Origin: Rubrolithibacter danxiaensis
GTDB taxonomy: Bacteria > Bacteroidota > Bacteroidia > Sphingobacteriales > Sphingobacteriaceae
DNA: 64,000 nucleotides
Assembly: GCF_047272945.1 (NCBI RefSeq)
Contig: NZ_JBKOPS010000001.1
Coordinates: 186,001 to 250,000 of the forward strand
Direction of reading: 5' to 3'
Position numbers and translations under genes: made by a program. Below the pieces are notes generated by a model. The model searched no databases. It worked only from the letters and a program-made list of their open reading frames with translations, and was not told where the DNA came from. The stretch's first letter is position 1; the number at the start of each line of letters is the position of its first letter. Of this stretch, positions 61,786 to 64,000 are shown one piece after another.

Positions 61786-62571
61786 ATGAATAAATTCTTT
61801 GCTTATTTAGGAACCACCACGTTCCGCAATAACCTGCTGATAGCCCTGGTATCAATTATCGTTTTTGTGACGTTAATTTTCATGAGCCTTCGTTTTTATA
61901 CACGTCATGGCGATAGTATTCCTGTTCCAAAGCTTAAAGGTTTATCCATTGAAGAAGCTGTGCAATTGCTGGAAGAACAGGGTTTTCAATACCAGGTAGA
62001 TTCTGTTTACCAAATGGATAAAGAGCCTGGCCTGGTAATTGAGCAGGACCCGGATCCAAATACCAGTGTGAAACAGCACCGTACCATTTACCTTACTATT
62101 ATCACCAGCAATGCCCCTGATGTAGGTTTTCCGGACATTCTTTCGTTGACTTTTCTTGAGGCAAAAGCGATTCTTAATAATTACGGATTAAAACTTGGTG
62201 ATACTTCCTACGTTTCTGACATTGCCCGGGATCGGGTACTCGAGGTTCAGTTTGGAGGTGTTCCGGTAAAAAAAGGACAGCAAATCCCAAAAGGCTCAAA
62301 GGTTGATCTTGTTTTAGGCGACGGCAAGGGAGCAAGCGAAGTAGACCTTCCTAACCTGATAGGCCTTCCGCTTGATGAAGCGAGGTTTTCTTTGCGAGGT
62401 TCTTCTCTTGAACTAGGAAATGTAACTTATGAAGGCACATTAACCGACTCTGCTTCAGCAAAAGTGATTAAACAATATCCTGCCTTAAGCGATTCTCTGA
62501 CAAAAGTAAGTATTGGCACACGTGTTGACCTGATACTTTCAAACGATCCTCCACCTGTTGAAACTCCATGA
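61786..62571 (+). CDS. Membrane-anchored PASTA-domain protein
   Basis: This 261-aa protein has a short cytoplasmic N-terminus, one membrane helix (NLLIALVSIIVFVTLIFMSL), and three periplasmic PASTA domains in tandem (VPKLKGLSIEEAVQLLEEQGF, given in part, FPDILSLTFLEAKAIL and LPNLIGLPLDEARFSL). PASTA modules bind peptidoglycan or beta-lactams in other bacteria. There is no kinase or transpeptidase domain. Its TGA stop overlaps the rhodanese ATG (ATGA), so the two are translationally coupled. A wall-sensing role is inferred. Confidence 0.9.
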   Translation: MNKFFAYLGTTTFRNNLLIALVSIIVFVTLIFMSLRFYTRHGDSIPVPKLKGLSIEEAVQLLEEQGFQYQVDSVYQMDKEPGLVIEQDPDPNTSVKQHRTIYLTIITSNAPDVGFPDILSLTFLEAKAILNNYGLKLGDTSYVSDIARDRVLEVQFGGVPVKKGQQIPKGSKVDLVLGDGKGASEVDLPNLIGLPLDEARFSLRGSSLELGNVTYEGTLTDSASAKVIKQYPALSDSLTKVSIGTRVDLILSNDPPPVETP

Positions 62572-62867
62572 ATATTTCAGCAAAAGAATTAAAAGAAAAA
62601 ATAGATTTAAAAAGCAAATTAACAATTCTGGATGTTCGTGAAGAACTTGAATACCATACCTTTAATATAGGGGGTAAAAATATCCCTTTGGGTAAATTGC
62701 CGGTTGTTTTAGAAGATCTTGATTATGAAAAATCAGAAGAAATTATTGTAGTATGCCAGCGCGGACTACGAAGTGCAACAGCCCAGAAAATACTTCAGGC
62801 GGCCGGCTACGTTAATACGAAAAATCTGCAAGGCGGATTGCTTGCTTATAGAAGAACTAATAATTAA
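62568..62867 (+). CDS. Rhodanese-like domain protein
   Basis: This 99-aa single-domain rhodanese has the active-site cysteine in VVCQRGLRSATAQK and the start ILDVREELEYHTFNIGGKNIP (in part). It may carry persulfide sulfur or act as a thiol-based partner. Its ATG overlaps the PASTA stop codon; mltG follows 28 bp later. Confidence 0.93.
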   Translation: MNISAKELKEKIDLKSKLTILDVREELEYHTFNIGGKNIPLGKLPVVLEDLDYEKSEEIIVVCQRGLRSATAQKILQAAGYVNTKNLQGGLLAYRRTNN

Positions 62868-62895
62868 TTTAAAAAACTTTAACGGGAAAACAAAA

Positions 62896-63951
62896 ATGAC
62901 TGAGAAAAAGGGAGGGCGGTTTAGTCTGACCACTAAAATACTGATTGCATGCGCTCTGATACTCGTACTGGCTTTAGGATTAACAGGCTTGACGTATTAC
63001 CTGCGCTATTTTGGCCCGAATGTTACAGATAACCAGGAGTATTTATACATCCCCACGGGATCTGGTTTTGATGATGTAGTAAAAACTATAAAAGAAAAAG
63101 AAATTGTAAAAGATACTACAACGTTCATCTGGTCGGCAGAAAACATGGATTATACCAATCGTATTAAACCGGGAAAGTATAAGTTAACAGCTGGAATGAG
63201 CAACAGAAGGCTTATAAACATGTTGAAAGCGGGAAATCAGGAGCCTGTAAAATTACGCTTTCAGAATATCCGGTTAAAAGAAGATTTTGCAAAATTTATC
63301 TCAACCAAAATTGAAGCGGATTCAACAGCGCTTATTCATTTGCTTGATTCTTCTGCATTCGTAAGCAATTATGGCTTTAACACAGAAAATGTGTATACGA
63401 TGTTCATTCCGAATTCGTATGAAATGTACTGGAATTTATCTGCAGAACAGTTTTTTAAAAGAATGTACGATGAATATCAAAAATTCTGGACGGAAGAACG
63501 AAAACAAAAAGCGAATGAAATTGGCTTAAATCCTATTAAAGTAAGCATTCTGGCTTCTATAGTAGATGCAGAAGCTTTGCACGACGATGAAATGCCAACC
63601 ATAGCAGGCTTGTATATGAATCGTTACAAAAAGGGTGTGCGGCTGCAGGCCGATCCTACCGTTATTTATGCAACAAAAGATTTTACCATACGAAGAGTGC
63701 TTAACAAGCATTTAAGAGTGAGCTCGCCCTATAATACATATCAAAATACCGGACTTCCGCCGGGCCCTATTATGATGCCAAGTATCAATGCAATAAAGGC
63801 AGTTTTAAACTATAAAAAACATGACTTTTTATATATGTGTGCCAAAGAGGATTTTTCCGGATATCATAATTTTGCAGTTAGCGAAGCAGAGCACCGCGTA
63901 AATGCAAAAAAATTCCAGGCAGCACTCAACAGAATGAACATAAAAAAATAA
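62896..63951 (+). CDS. mltG: Endolytic murein transglycosylase
   Basis: This 351-aa inner-membrane enzyme cuts glycan strands and is thought to release nascent peptidoglycan. One membrane helix lies near 15-37. A LysM-like YceG segment (IPTGSGFDDVVKTIKEKEI, in part) precedes the catalytic domain with ASIVDAEA, where Glu226 lines up by eye with the catalytic Glu of E. coli MltG, and RLQADPTVIYA and TGLPPGPIMMP. I chose the ATG at 62896 (MTEKKGGRFS). The stop overlaps the next ATG (TAATG). Confidence 0.93.
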   Translation: MTEKKGGRFSLTTKILIACALILVLALGLTGLTYYLRYFGPNVTDNQEYLYIPTGSGFDDVVKTIKEKEIVKDTTTFIWSAENMDYTNRIKPGKYKLTAGMSNRRLINMLKAGNQEPVKLRFQNIRLKEDFAKFISTKIEADSTALIHLLDSSAFVSNYGFNTENVYTMFIPNSYEMYWNLSAEQFFKRMYDEYQKFWTEERKQKANEIGLNPIKVSILASIVDAEALHDDEMPTIAGLYMNRYKKGVRLQADPTVIYATKDFTIRRVLNKHLRVSSPYNTYQNTGLPPGPIMMPSINAIKAVLNYKKHDFLYMCAKEDFSGYHNFAVSEAEHRVNAKKFQAALNRMNIKK

Positions 63952-64000
63952 TGTACATACACGAAACGAAGCTCAGGGTAAGATACGGCGAAACTGACCA
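63951..64000 (+). CDS. Acyl-CoA thioesterase, YbgC-like (partial, cut by window end)
   Basis: The visible frame reads MYIHETKLRVRYGETD, which matches the start of YbgC/4HBT hotdog thioesterases; the Asp in GETD is the usual catalytic residue. Its ATG overlaps the mltG stop codon. The remainder is outside the window. Confidence 0.6.
   Translation, partial: MYIHETKLRVRYGETD

Noticed and set aside
61670..61855. 61-codon minus-strand frame upstream of ddl
   Set aside because: It overlaps the start of the PASTA gene and has no family resemblance.

Overview
The window looks like chromosomal DNA of a Bacteroidota bacterium, most likely from Sphingobacteriaceae (Pedobacter or Mucilaginibacter type). 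This is inferred from gene content: a SusC/SusD pair, a giant hybrid two-component regulator (HTCS), a two-part LptD, many lipoprotein and SusC-type signal peptides, a TAnnTTTG-type promoter before rpsO, and AT-rich intergenic DNA with few Shine-Dalgarno sites. No rRNA, tRNA, CRISPR array, insertion sequence or prophage was seen.

Region 1 (about 2.3-17.7 kb) is a polysaccharide utilisation locus (PUL), probably for beta-mannan. A minus-strand operon runs susC, susD, a surface glycan-binding lipoprotein, a GH26 mannanase lipoprotein and a DUF5060/clan GH-A hydrolase, followed by the HTCS sensor-regulator. Facing it on the plus strand are a GH5_7-like mannanase lipoprotein and an unrecognised lipoprotein with a beta-helix-like tail. 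The expected sequence is surface endo-cleavage by GH26 and GH5, capture by the SGBP and SusD, TonB-driven import through SusC, and periplasmic sensing by the HTCS. A 25-bp motif, 21 of 25 bases identical, occurs upstream of susC and again near the 3' end of the HTCS gene.

Region 2 (18-29.4 kb) is mixed accessory and housekeeping: a DUF1275 membrane protein, a ClC channel with CBS domains, an FNR-like regulator with four candidate cluster cysteines, a MATE exporter, a GH20-like protein, an M28 peptidase, a PIG-L deacetylase, a small lipoprotein gene broken at a run of nine A, and a four-gene row of GyrI-like, Qnr-like pentapeptide repeat, 75-aa hypothetical and PaiB-like proteins.

Region 3 (29.5-44 kb) holds a PAS histidine kinase, a HAD phosphatase, an SDR with an AraC-type regulator, a 2-oxoacid dehydrogenase E2, cinA, the cell-envelope genes lptD, amidase and mlaD, then RNase Z, a STAS protein, purC and phoH.

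Region 4 (44-64 kb) is mostly core: SAM hydrolase, ABC exporter, beta-CASP nuclease, a DUF5009-type membrane protein, a Tat-exported GH5, serA/serC, an orphan TonB-dependent receptor, rpe, a nucleotidyltransferase with a 63-aa partner, pnp, rpsO, ddl, a PASTA protein, a rhodanese, mltG, and a thioesterase cut by the window end.

The features most worth following are the shared PUL motif, the unrecognised PUL proteins, the Qnr-like/GyrI-like gene row, the FNR-like cysteine set, the A9 frameshift and the pnp leader hairpin. Nothing here is clearly a wholly new system.
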